A stretch of DNA of 64,000 nucleotides from Pieris napi (GCF_905475465.1 NC_062246.1:2692001-2756000); one strand, 5' to 3'; positions 9,701 through 19,816 are shown, counted from the first letter of the stretch. Notes: generated by a model from the letters alone, not told the origin. Translations and numbers: made by a program.

Positions 9701-10392
9701 TGACTATTGTGACAGATAACGGGACTGAGTTCACTAATCAACTTTTCGCAGAATTTGTTAGACTTCATAAAATTAATCATCATAGAACACTAGCTCATTC
9801 GCCTAATGACAACGGAATTATTGAAAGATTCCATTCCTCCTTACTAGAACACCTTCGTATCCTTTGCCTGAAAAATAAAGATGAACCCACGATAAATCAA
9901 ATACCTTATGCAATCCTAGCTTATAACAGTTCAGTACATAGTTTCACCAAATGTAGACCACACGATATCATTAGAGGTCATTTTGATCCTAGAGACCCTT
10001 TAGATCTTAATTTAGCTGAACACCTTATGCAACAATATATTATAACTCATAGAGACCAAATGAAGACAGTATATGAAATGATTAGCGAAGCTACAACTAT
10101 TGACCGTACGAATTTAATGACTAATAGAAATAAAAATCGTGAGCCAGAAACTGAATATGTACCCGATCAGCAGGTTTTTATTAAGAACCCCTTAGCAAGT
10201 AGACAAAAGTTAGCACCAAGATACACTCACGACACAGTTCTTGCAGATCTACCCATACACATTTACACTTCAAAGAAAAAGGGACCTGTTGCTAAATGTC
10301 GCTTGAAACGAGTACCAAAGTCATCAAAATTGTTACAGGTACCGACTAATACTGATAATGACAATGACGAAGGCAGCAGAGATAAAACTTGA
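6748..10392 (+). CDS. pol: Pol polyprotein: protease, reverse transcriptase, RNase H, integrase
   Basis: The frame opens after a TAG at 6,745-6,747, one base back from gag, and stays open for about 1,214 codons. The first ATG is only at 6,937, after the protease active site, so expression must be by -1 frameshifting from gag. Domains in order: protease LLIDTGANQS (D at 6,868); reverse transcriptase with VVDFRKLND and the catalytic YLDD at 8,080-8,091; RNase H with TTDAS (D at 8,527) and TDHKPLQW; an HHCC zinc finger (about 9,343-9,468); integrase D, D35E (D at 9,556, D at 9,715, E at 9,823); and a basic C-terminus related to errantivirus integrase tails. All catalytic residues I looked for are present. 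I found no canonical slippery heptamer in the 49-base overlap. The last 35 bases overlap the env frame. Confidence 0.92.
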   Translation, partial: ETSGFSTEPSKIPTRIELNIQSKKELPYIKINNPPLKLLIDTGANQSFISPEAVDKYFSNIPKMYDPFEVTNSRLTSVHEHSILIPSFPEFNDTKNIKLFIYKFHNYFDGLIGLDLLENCRIDFKDDILITDNAKIPLLRYKCKKYTEQIIPGKSSRLVGIPIHHDDGDVFIPEQIISNCIIHECITNVTDWTGIVEVENMTDEDIVFPIDRPLQLDLFNFESSYTELDSDRVNQVLDRLRTDHLNSEERVNLETLCKRYADIFYIEGEPLTFTNKIKHNIRTHDENPIYTKSYRYPFVHRQEVREQISKMLEQGIIRPSDSAWSSPIWVVPKKADASGRQKWRLVVDFRKLNDRTIDDKYPIPNITDVLDKLGRCQYFTTLDLASGFYQVEMNPEDIPKTAFNVEHGHFEFLRMPMGLKNSPSTFQRVMDNILKGLQNEICLVYLDDIIVFSTSLQEHIINLEKVFNRLRESNFKIQMDKSEFLKLETAYLGHIISNEGIKPNPDKIRAIENYPLPKTTKEIKQFLGLLGYYRKFIPDFARLTKPMTKCLKKTNKITLDSDYIKCFEKCKTLLTNDPILQYPDFNKEFILTTDASNVALGAVLSQGTVGSVKPVCYASRTLSDSELNYSTIEKELLAIVWATKYFRPYLFGRKFKIITDHKPLQWIMNLKEPNSRLTRWRLKLSEFDYTVIYKKGKYNTNADALSRVQINNEEIESLLKECGIDVSVRPEPPGSTTVTAHTSAENPILEIPITDEPLNKFHRQVCLTIVGDIKRRPNVTKPFDTHTRTHIQVSESSLEQDVTNAIKEFVNPKIKTAIKITPPLGMYSIIPILQNNFKCNSMHLVLVKTELEDVKEYLRQQEIIKHYHEGKTNHRGINECYLALSRRYYWPKMREEITKYINECTICGHTKYDRNPIRPQFNIVPPATKPFEIVHMDLFTAQAEKYLTFVDSFSKYGQAYHLRDGTAISIIQGLLHFSTHHGLPLTIVTDNGTEFTNQLFAEFVRLHKINHHRTLAHSPNDNGIIERFHSSLLEHLRILCLKNKDEPTINQIPYAILAYNSSVHSFTKCRPHDIIRGHFDPRDPLDLNLAEHLMQQYIITHRDQMKTVYEMISEATTIDRTNLMTNRNKNREPETEYVPDQQVFIKNPLASRQKLAPRYTHDTVLADLPIHIYTSKKKGPVAKCRLKRVPKSSKLLQVPTNTDNDNDEGSRDKT
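10338..10339 (+). promoter_or_regulatory. candidate env splice acceptor
   Basis: An AG at 10,337-10,338 is followed by G at 10,339. Joining 5,252 to 10,339 removes 5,086 bases, restores an ATG across the junction and adds seven codons, mostly hydrophobic, before the first ATG of the env frame. That makes a plausible signal-peptide start, which the unspliced frame lacks. The pyrimidine tract upstream is poor, so the site is unproven. Confidence 0.5.
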
Positions 10393-12022
10393 GACTCTTG
10401 ACAATGGACCTGGACTTTTACCCTTTAAACTTGGTCAAGCTAAGCTAATATCTCATTATCATACCTTTATACAATATTTAGAACTTTCAGAACTAGAAAA
10501 TCGTATTAATTCTATAAATGAACAGTTAGACTATTTTAAAATTCAACTAGATAATACTACTTTGCCTATATATGAAATTCAGATTGATTATCTTTATACT
10601 AAATTGTCAAAAATAGATTCGCAATTAAAAACCTTGGAACCTTCTAAAGTAAAAAGGGGACTTATTAATGGATTAGGATCATTAATTAAAGGTCTTACAG
10701 GTAATTTAGATCATGAAGATGCTGAAAGATTTAATAAAGCTATAGAGTTATTAGAAGCAAATGAAAATAAATTAGTTTCTGAGTTAAATGATCATATAAG
10801 TATTAATAAAAATTGGACGAGCCAATATTCGCAACTTATTAGTAATTTAGCGGAAAATCAAATTAAAATCAATGAAACACTGAAATTAGCTATGGATAAG
10901 CATTATCTTTTTGAAGTTAAGTTTGCTAAATTCGCTCAATTATTAGCTATTATTACTGAAAATACAGATGATTTATATTTAGAGCTAGTTAGAATAGAGA
11001 ATATTTTAGGATTTATACGTGCAGCGAGCACGCATCATAGTATGATAAGCATAGATAACTTAGAATACATGATAGGTAGATTAAGAGAAATATATAGTAA
11101 TAATGAAATCTTAGATATTGATTTGAGAGAATATTATAATCTTATAAAACCAGGTAGTTATTTCATAGGTAAGAGAATTGTTATAATTTTTAAAATTCCT
11201 GTAATATCTAAAGATAGTTACGACTTATTTAGGCTTGCCATTGTTCTTAATAAATTCCAACAGACCTTTATACCTATACATCCTTTCATAGCAACCAATG
11301 GGAAATATTTCATGTATTTGCAAACCGAATGCCCGAAAGTCGGCGAATACCTTCTCTGTGAGAAAAGCACAAATTATTACCAGCCACAAGAACACGCAGA
11401 TTGTATCCAGAGTATCATCATTCATCAATCTTTAGATAAATCATGTAGCCCCACTGAAGTCTCCATTACAAGACAAGCTATGGAACAACTGGATGATAGA
11501 CACTATACTATTGTCTTCCCAAAGCCTACGAATGTCGAACTTCAATGTGAACGGCAGGAATATGTATCCTTATCTGGCAGCTACTTAGCAACAATTCCCC
11601 ATGAATGTTCATTACGAACAGATACGTTTAAGATAACCAATAGCGAAGATGAAGTCAAGGGACAGCCGCTGAAGATCACTGAGATACGAAGTAATTTCAC
11701 TGAAGTTCAAAATAACGAGATTCCACATATAACTCTAAATTCTTTAAATCTCGATAACTTACATCATCTGGAAAACAGAATTATGCTACAGAATCCCATA
11801 CGTCTTGCCCACTTTGATTCTTCACTGTACCATACAACGTTGCCCCTCTATGCACTTGTATCTGGTATAGTTATAATTTTCCTTGCCTATATTCTTCGAC
11901 GATACCTGCGAAAGAACCCTACTACACCAGAAGAAGAACCAAGAAGCAACCCTATGTATGCTGTTCCTGATTCTGAAAAACCTGGAGTACCAGCAACATT
12001 TTCCCTCAAAGTGCTCAAATAG
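10358..12022 (+). CDS. env: Env fusion glycoprotein (baculovirus F-like)
   Basis: From its first ATG the frame encodes 554 aa, in the same size range as errantivirus Env. A furin-type site KVKR ends at residue 100 and is followed by the conserved GLINGLGSLIKGLTGNLD, the fusion-peptide region shared by errantivirus Env and baculovirus F proteins. A long helical, coiled-coil-prone region follows (about residues 105-190). Cysteines cluster at about 330-450. A single transmembrane segment lies near 494-513, followed by basic residues and a short Pro/Glu-rich cytoplasmic tail. The product should be a type I membrane protein for virus-cell fusion. No signal peptide starts at the first ATG; the splice described at 5,253/10,338 would supply one. 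The frame overlaps the end of pol, as is usual. No break is visible. Confidence 0.88.
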   Translation: MTMTKAAEIKLETLDNGPGLLPFKLGQAKLISHYHTFIQYLELSELENRINSINEQLDYFKIQLDNTTLPIYEIQIDYLYTKLSKIDSQLKTLEPSKVKRGLINGLGSLIKGLTGNLDHEDAERFNKAIELLEANENKLVSELNDHISINKNWTSQYSQLISNLAENQIKINETLKLAMDKHYLFEVKFAKFAQLLAIITENTDDLYLELVRIENILGFIRAASTHHSMISIDNLEYMIGRLREIYSNNEILDIDLREYYNLIKPGSYFIGKRIVIIFKIPVISKDSYDLFRLAIVLNKFQQTFIPIHPFIATNGKYFMYLQTECPKVGEYLLCEKSTNYYQPQEHADCIQSIIIHQSLDKSCSPTEVSITRQAMEQLDDRHYTIVFPKPTNVELQCERQEYVSLSGSYLATIPHECSLRTDTFKITNSEDEVKGQPLKITEIRSNFTEVQNNEIPHITLNSLNLDNLHHLENRIMLQNPIRLAHFDSSLYHTTLPLYALVSGIVIIFLAYILRRYLRKNPTTPEEEPRSNPMYAVPDSEKPGVPATFSLKVLK

Positions 12023-12032
12023 TTGCTGTTCT

Positions 12033-12043
12033 GAGGGTGGAGG
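12033..12043 (+). other. polypurine tract (first copy)
   Basis: GAGGGTGGAGG lies immediately upstream of the 3' LTR, as expected for the plus-strand primer. Confidence 0.8.
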
Positions 12044-12304
12044 AATTACATACGGTACCCTAAAGAAGATCGCTGACATCGCGGCACGTGTATGGTCAAC
12101 GTGCCGGCTTCATGGAATTACTCTGCTGACACAGTGTTTACCGCGATTTAACATTTTAATAAAATAAAATATGTTTGCCACTCCGATTATATCTAGCATC
12201 GATAACGGATGTCATTTTGTAATTTAATTATAAGTTTAAATATAATAAATACCTAGCTAACTATTGGTTTTTTTTGGGAGTCCGGGCTGACGAAATCATA
12301 AATT
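12044..12304 (+). repeat. 3' LTR of full copy, altered at its end
   Basis: It reads the same as the 5' LTR up to the C at 12,297. The expected GTAATT is then replaced by ATAAATT, and the inverted flanking arm follows at 12,307 with no CACT duplication. The last 7-9 bases therefore mark a rearrangement junction rather than an integration end. AATAAA is at 12,158-12,163. Confidence 0.88.
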
Positions 12305-12306
12305 AA

Positions 12307-15300
12307 TAACATAAATTCTATTATTATTTGAATGTTGTTTTTAAATTATGTCCAATGCCGTAGCATCTTCCGTGGTCAACTTCATTCTGATAATTTTGTG
12401 TCACGGTGCGCGTGCATCGTAAAATTTCACTCTCATAAATTTTTCATAACGCGCCTAAAGAAGTATAACTTCAAAAATATTTTTTTAAATCAATTAAGTA
12501 CGTTAGCACACAAAGCTAACACTCACTCCAGATGATTAAGCCCAAATTTCACAAGACATTAGATCTTTTAAACTGAATTATATAATTAAAAACTTCTTCT
12601 AAAATCCCAACCCTACCTTACAAACTTCGTCCCCATTGAACACATGTAATAAATCCCTAACAGTTTTGTATCGTGATTTGCATAGCTTAAAGATTTGCGA
12701 TTAGAGAGGTATGGAACAAACTTTAGCATAACTCTCAGTGTTAAGTAAATAAGTAACTTCCAAGTTTGAGGCGAATGCTATTAACTGTTTAGTAGTTTAA
12801 GAAACGGCTTCCACCCTTGATATAATCTAGTTTACGCTTAATCAAAATTCCGGGTAAGGCTCAATATAATACTCATAGTGGTTATACTCACTGCGCTATA
12901 TTAATGTTTAAGCAACTTACGAGATCCCGAAAGATGGTTGTAATTTTCGACTTTATTTTAGAGCAGCGTTGGCCTAGTGGCTTCAACGTGTGACTATAAT
13001 CTGAGATCGTAGCTTCGATCCTCGGCTGTGCACCAATGGCCTTTCTTTCTATGTGTTCTTTCTTAAACGGTGTAGGAAAGCATCGTGAGGAAACCGGATT
13101 GCCTTAGACCCAAAAAGTCGACGGCGTGAGTCAGGCACAGGAGGCTGATCACTTATACACAGACAAATGATCAAGAAACTGATACAGACATCTGAGGCCC
13201 AGACCTAAAAGGTTGTAGTGCCACTGATTTTATTTTAATTTTCGACGTAGAAAATTTTGAAAGAAATTCTTTTCCTGGTGGCAAAAAGAAACGTGTAGAA
13301 TGCTACCAAGTACCGACTCGACTGAACTTTGGTCGTTTCCATATTTTTGCACGGATCAGAATCCTGGTCAAATCGTGCAGCGCACAGTAAACAGATAGAG
13401 GCATTCGAGATGTGGTGTTAGAGCAGAAGAAGAACATTACAATCGAACTAACGGAGGTCAAACCGCAGGTATTTTATAACTCAACGCTAAAGGACATAAT
13501 CGAGTTAAAACCGAGTAATCGTAAAGTAGTATCGCACAGTGAGTAATCACTTTTTCCGAATTGCTCATGATTGTAAATAGCCTTTATTATTTCATAGCCA
13601 CAGGTAACGTGTTATAGTTGAAATATTAATACTTACCACAAAATTAAATCTTTCATCGAAACATGGATTTACAGTTTTAATTACTATTTATCCGACCAAC
13701 TAGTTGGAAATTAAAATGATCACCAAAACTTATGTGTAATAAATTTTGTTAAATGATTATGAGCATTTTTGACAACGAGCTAATAAACCAGTTCTGTGTT
13801 AGTAGATAGCTAATTTGTGAAATGGCACGAACGTATACATATACGAACACCATTCAATGCACGTGTGTATTGAATAGTGTTCGTACGTTAGTATGGTCTA
13901 CGTGCGTACAAACGTACCCTGATGGCAGTTCTAACTTATTTTTATGTAATAGGAGGCAAACGGGCAGGAGGCTCACCTGATGTTAAGTGATACCGCCGCC
14001 CATGGGCACATATAGAATGCTAAAAAACAATTGTAAATTGAAACTAAATGTTGACAAGAAATAGTCAAAGAACACAATAAGTGATTTTTTTGTTCGTTGG
14101 TTTACCACCAAAATTGTATAAGCAGTCTCCTATAAACTGGCATAGGATTTTCTACTTTGTTAGGATTATATCGAGATTTCGAGCGAAGGTAATGAGATAA
14201 TATTCAAATTCAAAAATGATTTAATCATATAGGTAACACAATGTACACTTATGATCGTCAAAAAAAATTATATGAAATGCTTCTAACTTTACATTTAGTG
14301 CTAGTTCTCAAATCAAGAGCGTAGGAAGAGAAGAACTGGCAATAAACTCTCCGCCACTCTTTTTAATCGCCAATTTTTTACACAATGTTTGTAAGGAGCT
14401 GCACCATTACACCATGTTCCACATGACATCTTAAGTAATTAATAATAATTACATAACTTAAAAACAAAGACTTGTCCTCCATCAGAAGGAAGTATGTTGA
14501 AATGTGAGCACGCACTTACATTCTCGTATTATAGATAGATATAAGATAAGTTGGTTATCTGGTAAAGAATATTAGTTTTTATTGATGCTTTTTTTTATGG
14601 CTCTGGCACGATTTGTGCATTAGCCAGCGTCAAGTATAGGATTTTTTTTATAATTCGTGCTTGTCTTTAGAAATTCGACCGTGTCCTCCATGTACGGTTT
14701 AGGCACTCGCCCGGTACCGCACAACCCTCCCAAAGGCCGAAAACAAATTTAAATTAAATTAAAACTTGCCCTCGAACCGGGACTCGAACCCCTCACCTAG
14801 CTGCCACTTAATAAGACCGCTAGGCTATGAGGCCTTTTATTGATGCATCTCCATTAGTATAGATTACTATAAATAATAATAGGGGTACACTTTGTACAGT
14901 TCAAAGTACCAACATTAACAAAAAAGGATATAACCCAGAATCCAGATTATATACTACAAAAATTTGCACTGCACAGAGCGGCGTGCTGTTTAAATTTTCA
15001 AGAGCGGAGCGGGCACCGCTGAAGTATCACGAGTTCATAAATTAGTTACTTTACGAGGGAAAGGTCGCGTCCCCGTGGCCCGTGTATAATTTTCATTTAA
15101 ACACGAGCAGCCACAGGTCCCAGTCGTAAATCAGCTCTGAATGGTCACCCTTTAGAATCTCGGCAGTGACGCGCGGCCGCGGCCATCGCTCAGGAATGTA
15201 AAGATGTAATAAAATCTTTTATTTCCACGTATCACTTTGCAACGTAAAATAGATGTGTATTTGCTTTTGCTGTATTTCTTCTGGAATCCATCTCGTCAGA

Positions 15301-15939
15301 ATTGAAAAATATCTTGCAAATAAATTGCAGACGGGACAAATATTTTATAAGCACTAATATAATTTCAAATATTAATTGGTTAAACTATGGAACGGCGAAT
15401 TCTATTTTCAAAATAAGATGGGCTTTAGTTCTATATATACCGATGTCTCCAATTCCAATTTTTTTATTAAACCTTACATAAAAAGTACCAACCAGCCAAT
15501 TTTTTACTTAACTCAACAGTATATAACCCAAAAAGTTTATTACAACTACCACATTCTACAATGTCGGTGACTTAACCGTGTTCTAAATCCCTTCAATCTG
15601 TTTGATTGATGATGTCTGTCACAACATTAACAAAAATGTTAGAGATAACCATTGTCAGGAAAATGGTATGTGTCACACCGAAAAATCGATGTTATACCTA
15701 ATAGGTACTGAAGAATGACCTACTTCTCTGTAAAATACAAAAAAGACAAATCCAATATGAAACTTATAGTCGTACTTTGCGGTATATCAGAACTTGTATT
15801 AGTTTTTTTAAGGATAAAACAAAATGCCAATTTCACCAAGTAACAGTAAATAGCATTTCCGAGAGTAGATTGGACAGACTTTGGCGTGAATGACAATCAA
15901 CAAAGTTCATGCGGGACCAAGCTGTAAAGCATGCCAAAC
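12307..15939 (-). repeat. right arm of 3.64-kb inverted repeat
   Basis: This is the reverse complement of 1,146-4,788, beginning with the TIR-element half (12,307-12,478) and ending at GCATGCCAAAC. It carries mirror copies of the SINE (about 12,955-13,240), the LINE pieces (13,927-14,009; 14,202-14,527), the 12-bp-flanked SINE (14,589-14,834) and the GC-rich patch. It lacks 7 bases in the SINE head between GGG repeats and 3 bases near 15,605, and it has G at 15,134 and T at 13,180 where the left arm predicts A in both. Frames at 12,332-12,535 and 15,376-15,570 are mirror images of frames in the left arm and are not genes. Confidence 0.95.
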
Positions 15940-18176
15940 TGAGAGAGTCCAATTTTAAGATCCAGATGGACAAATCTGAATTTTTAAAACTTGAAACCGC
16001 TTACCTTGGTCATATAATTAGTAATGAAGGTATTAAACCGAACCCCGATAAAATTAGAGCCATAGAAAATTATCCTTTACCTAAAACAACAAAGGAAATT
16101 AAACAATTTTTAGGACTATTAGGTTATTATAGGAAGTTCATACCTGACTTTGCACGACTAACGAAACCGATGACTAAATGTCTTAAAAAGACTAACAAAA
16201 TAACTTTAGACTCTGACTATATCAAATGCTTTGAGAAATGCAAAACCTTACTTACTAACGATCCTATTTTACAATATCCCGACTTTAACAAAGAGTTCAT
16301 TCTGACAACGGACGCCTCCAACGTAGCTTTAGGGGCAGTACTTTCACAAGGCACAGTAGGCTCTGACAAACCAGTCTGCTATGCTTCTAGAACATTGAGT
16401 GACAGTGAATTGAATTACAGTACTATCGAAAAAGAACTTTTGGCAATAGTTTGGGCAACTAAGTATTTTAGACCCTATTTGTTTGGTAGGAAATTCAAAA
16501 TTATTACAGACCATAAACCACTCCAGTGGATTATGAATTTGAAGGAACCGAACTCGAGACTGACGCGATGGCGACTTAAATTGAGTGAGTTTGACTATAC
16601 AGTGATTTACAAAAAAGGAAAATATAATACCAACGCTGACGCTTTATCCCGTGTACAAATTAATAACGAGGAAATAGAGTCACTTCTTAAAGAATGTGGT
16701 ATAGATGTGTCAGTAAGACCTGAACCACCAGGATCTACTACTGTAACAGCACACACATCCGCTGAAAATCCTATCCTTGAAATACCTATCACAGATGAAC
16801 CACTTAACAAATTCCATAGACAGGTTTGTTTGACTATAGTAGGTGACATTAAAAGAAGACCGAATGTTACTAAACCTTTTGATACCCATACGCGTACGCA
16901 TATACAAGTCTCAGAGTCTTCATTAGAACAAGATGTCACAAATGCAATAAAAGAATTTGTCAATCCTAAAATAAAGACTGCTATTAAAATAACTCCACCA
17001 TTAGGTATGTATTCGATAATCCCAATCTTACAAAATAACTTTAAATGTAACTCTATGCATCTGGTTTTAGTAAAAACCGAGTTAGAAGATGTTAAGGAGT
17101 ATTTACGGCAGCAAGAAATAATTAAACACTATCATGAAGGTAAAACTAACCATAGAGGTATTAATGAATGTTATTTAGCCTTATCACGTCGTTATTACTG
17201 GCCTAAAATGAGGGAAGAAATTACTAAATATATAAATGAATGTACAATTTGTGGACATACTAAATATGACAGAAACCCAATTAGACCACAGTTTAACATA
17301 GTACCACCTGCAACAAAGCCTTTTGAGATAGTTCATATGGACCTATTCACAGCGCAAGCTGAAAAATATCTTACCTTTGTAGATTCTTTTTCAAAATACG
17401 GCCAAGCATATCACTTACGAGATGGTACAGCTATAAGTATCATTCAAGGTCTATTACATTTCAGTACTCATCATGGACTACCTTTGACTATTGTGGCAGA
17501 TAACGGGACTGAGTTCACTAATCAACTTTTCGCAGAATTTGTTAGACTTCATAAAATTAATCATCATAGAACACTAGCTCATTCGCCTAATGACAACGGA
17601 ATTATTGAAAGATTCCATTCCTCCTTACTAGAACACCTTCGTATCCTTTGCCTGAAAAATAAAGATGAACCCACGATAAATCAAATACCTTATGCAATCC
17701 TAGCTTATAACAGTTCAGTACATAGTTTCACCAAATGTAGACCACACGATATCATTAGAGGTCATTTTGATCCTAGAGACCCTTTAGATCTTAATTTAGC
17801 TGAACACCTTATGCAACAATATATTATAACTCATAGAGACCAAATGAAGACAGTATATGAAATGATTAGCGAAGCTACAACTATTGACCGTACGAATTTA
17901 ATGACTAATAGAAATAAAAATCGTGAGCCAGAAACTGAATATGTACCCGATCAGCAGGTTTTTATTAAGAACCCCTTAGCAAGTAGACAAAAGTTAGCAC
18001 CAAGATACACTCACGACACAGTTCTTGCAGATCTACCCATACACATTTACACTTCAAAGAAAAAGGGACCTGTTGCTAAATGTCGCTTGAAACGAGTACC
18101 AAAGTCATCAAAATTGTTACAGGTACCGACTAATACTGATAATGACAATGACGAAGGCAGCAGAGATAAAACTTGA
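15909..18176 (+). pseudogene. pol: 5'-truncated pol fused to flanking DNA
   Basis: The element part begins at 15,938/15,939, corresponding to 8,154/8,155 of the full copy, just downstream of the YLDD motif. Protease and the catalytic half of reverse transcriptase are lost. RNase H, zinc finger and integrase remain open to the stop. By chance an ATG at 15,909, in inverted flanking DNA, is in frame, giving a 755-codon frame whose first ten codons are not from the element. Relative to the full copy, the protein has Asp for Val in GS(V/D)KPVC and Ala for Thr in TIV(T/A)DNG, directly before a catalytic integrase Asp. There is no LTR promoter in front of it, so expression is unlikely unless by read-through from 12,044-12,304. 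Confidence 0.85.
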
Positions 18177-19806
18177 GACTCTTGACAATGGACCTGGACT
18201 TTTACCCTTTAAACTTGGTCAAGCTAAGCTAATATCTCATTATCATACCTTTATACAATATTTAGAACTTTCAGAACTAGAAAATCGTATTAATTCTATA
18301 AATGAACAGTTAGACTATTTTAAAATTCAACTAGATAATACTACTTTGCCTATATATGAAATTCAGATTGATTATCTTTATACTAAATTGTCAAAAATAG
18401 ATTCGCAATTAAAAACCTTGGAACCTTCTAAAGTAAAAAGGGGACTTATTAATGGATTAGGATCATTAATTAAAGGTCTTACAGGTAATTTAGATCATGA
18501 AGATGCTGAAAGATTTAATAAAGCTATAGAGTTATTAGAAGCAAATGAAAATAAATTAGTTTCTGAGTTAAATGATCATATAAGTATTAATAAAAATTGG
18601 ACGAGCCAATATTCGCAACTTATTAGTAATTTAGCGGAAAATCAAATTAAAATCAATGAAACACTGAAATTAGTTATGGATAAGCATTATCTTTTTGAAG
18701 TTAAGTTTGCTAAATTCGCTCAATTATTAGCTATTATTACTGAAAATACAGATGATTTATATTTAGAGCTAGTTAGAATAGAGAATATTTTAGGATTTAT
18801 ACGTGCAGCGAGCACGCATCATAGTATGATAAGCATAGATAACTTAGAATACATGATAGGTAGATTAAGAGAAATATATAGTAATAATGAAATCTTAGAT
18901 ATTGATTTGAGAGAATATTATAATCTTATAAAACCAGGTAGTTATTTCATAGGTAAGAGAATTGTTATAATTTTTAAAATTCCTGTAATATCTAAAGATA
19001 GTTACGACTTATTTAGGCTTGCCATTGTTCTTAATAAATTCCAACAGACCTTTATACCTATACATCCTTTCATAGCAACCAATGGGAAATATTTCATGTA
19101 TTTGCAAACCGAATGCCCGAAAGTCGGCGAATACCTTCTCTGTGAGAAAAGCACAAATTATTACCAGCCACAAGAACACGCAGATTGTATCCAGAGTATC
19201 ATCATTCATCAATCTTTAGATAAATCATGTAGCCCCACTGAAGTCTCCATTACAAGACAAGCTATGGAACAACTGGATGATAGACACTATACTATTGTCT
19301 TCCCAAAGCCTACGAATGTCGAACTTCAATGTGAACGGCAGGAATATGTATCCTTATCTGGCAGCTACTTAGCAACAATTCCCCATGAATGTTCATTACG
19401 AACAGATACGTTTAAGATAACCAATAGCGAAGATGAAGTCAAGGGACAGCCGCTGAAGATCACTGAGATACGAAGTAATTTCACTGAAGTTCAAAATAAC
19501 GAGATTCCACATATAACTCTAAATTCTTTAAATCTCGATAACTTACATCATCTGGAAAACAGAATTATGCTACAGAATCCCATACGTCTTGCCCACTTTG
19601 ATTCTTCACTGTACCATACAACGTTGCCCCTCTATGCACTTGTATCTGGTATAGTTATAATTTTCCTTGCCTATATTCTTCGACGATACCTGCGAAAGAA
19701 CCCTACTACACCAGAAGAAGAACCAAGAAGCAACCCTATGTATGCTGTTCCTGATTCTGAAAAACCTGGAGTACCAGCAACATTTTCCCTCAAAGTGCTC
19801 AAATAG
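18142..19806 (+). CDS. env: Env fusion glycoprotein, second copy
   Basis: The frame is 554 codons, identical to the first copy except Val for Ala in KL(A/V)MDKH at about residue 177. The furin site, fusion region, transmembrane segment and cytoplasmic tail are intact. The putative acceptor AG is kept at 18,121-18,122, but this copy has no donor, leader or promoter. It could only be made from a transcript starting in the upstream LTRs, so it is probably silent although unbroken. Confidence 0.8.
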   Translation: MTMTKAAEIKLETLDNGPGLLPFKLGQAKLISHYHTFIQYLELSELENRINSINEQLDYFKIQLDNTTLPIYEIQIDYLYTKLSKIDSQLKTLEPSKVKRGLINGLGSLIKGLTGNLDHEDAERFNKAIELLEANENKLVSELNDHISINKNWTSQYSQLISNLAENQIKINETLKLVMDKHYLFEVKFAKFAQLLAIITENTDDLYLELVRIENILGFIRAASTHHSMISIDNLEYMIGRLREIYSNNEILDIDLREYYNLIKPGSYFIGKRIVIIFKIPVISKDSYDLFRLAIVLNKFQQTFIPIHPFIATNGKYFMYLQTECPKVGEYLLCEKSTNYYQPQEHADCIQSIIIHQSLDKSCSPTEVSITRQAMEQLDDRHYTIVFPKPTNVELQCERQEYVSLSGSYLATIPHECSLRTDTFKITNSEDEVKGQPLKITEIRSNFTEVQNNEIPHITLNSLNLDNLHHLENRIMLQNPIRLAHFDSSLYHTTLPLYALVSGIVIIFLAYILRRYLRKNPTTPEEEPRSNPMYAVPDSEKPGVPATFSLKVLK

Positions 19807-19816
19807 TTGCTGTTCT

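Larger units (their letters stand above)
4793..12304 (+). mobile_element. full-length env-bearing Ty3/gypsy retrotransposon (errantivirus, TED-like)
   Basis: The element runs 5' LTR, tRNA-Ser primer site, gag, pol (-1 frame), env, polypurine tract, 3' LTR, about 7.5 kb in all. Every coding region is open. The three LTR copies in the window look the same apart from the end of the middle one, which points to recent insertion. Errantiviruses are insect endogenous retroviruses whose env was captured from a baculovirus F-like fusion gene, and TED of Trichoplusia ni has the same size and layout. Only one original target duplication is found, spanning this copy, the inverted arm and the second partial copy. 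Activity cannot be judged from sequence alone, but nothing I see rules it out. Confidence 0.93.

Noticed and set aside
12332..12535. 67-codon frame, mirrored at 4,560-4,763
   Set aside because: It lies inside the non-coding TIR element and recurs only because the arm is duplicated.
15376..15570. 64-codon frame, mirrored at 1,518-1,712
   Set aside because: No domain; its second copy is due to the inverted repeat, not conservation.
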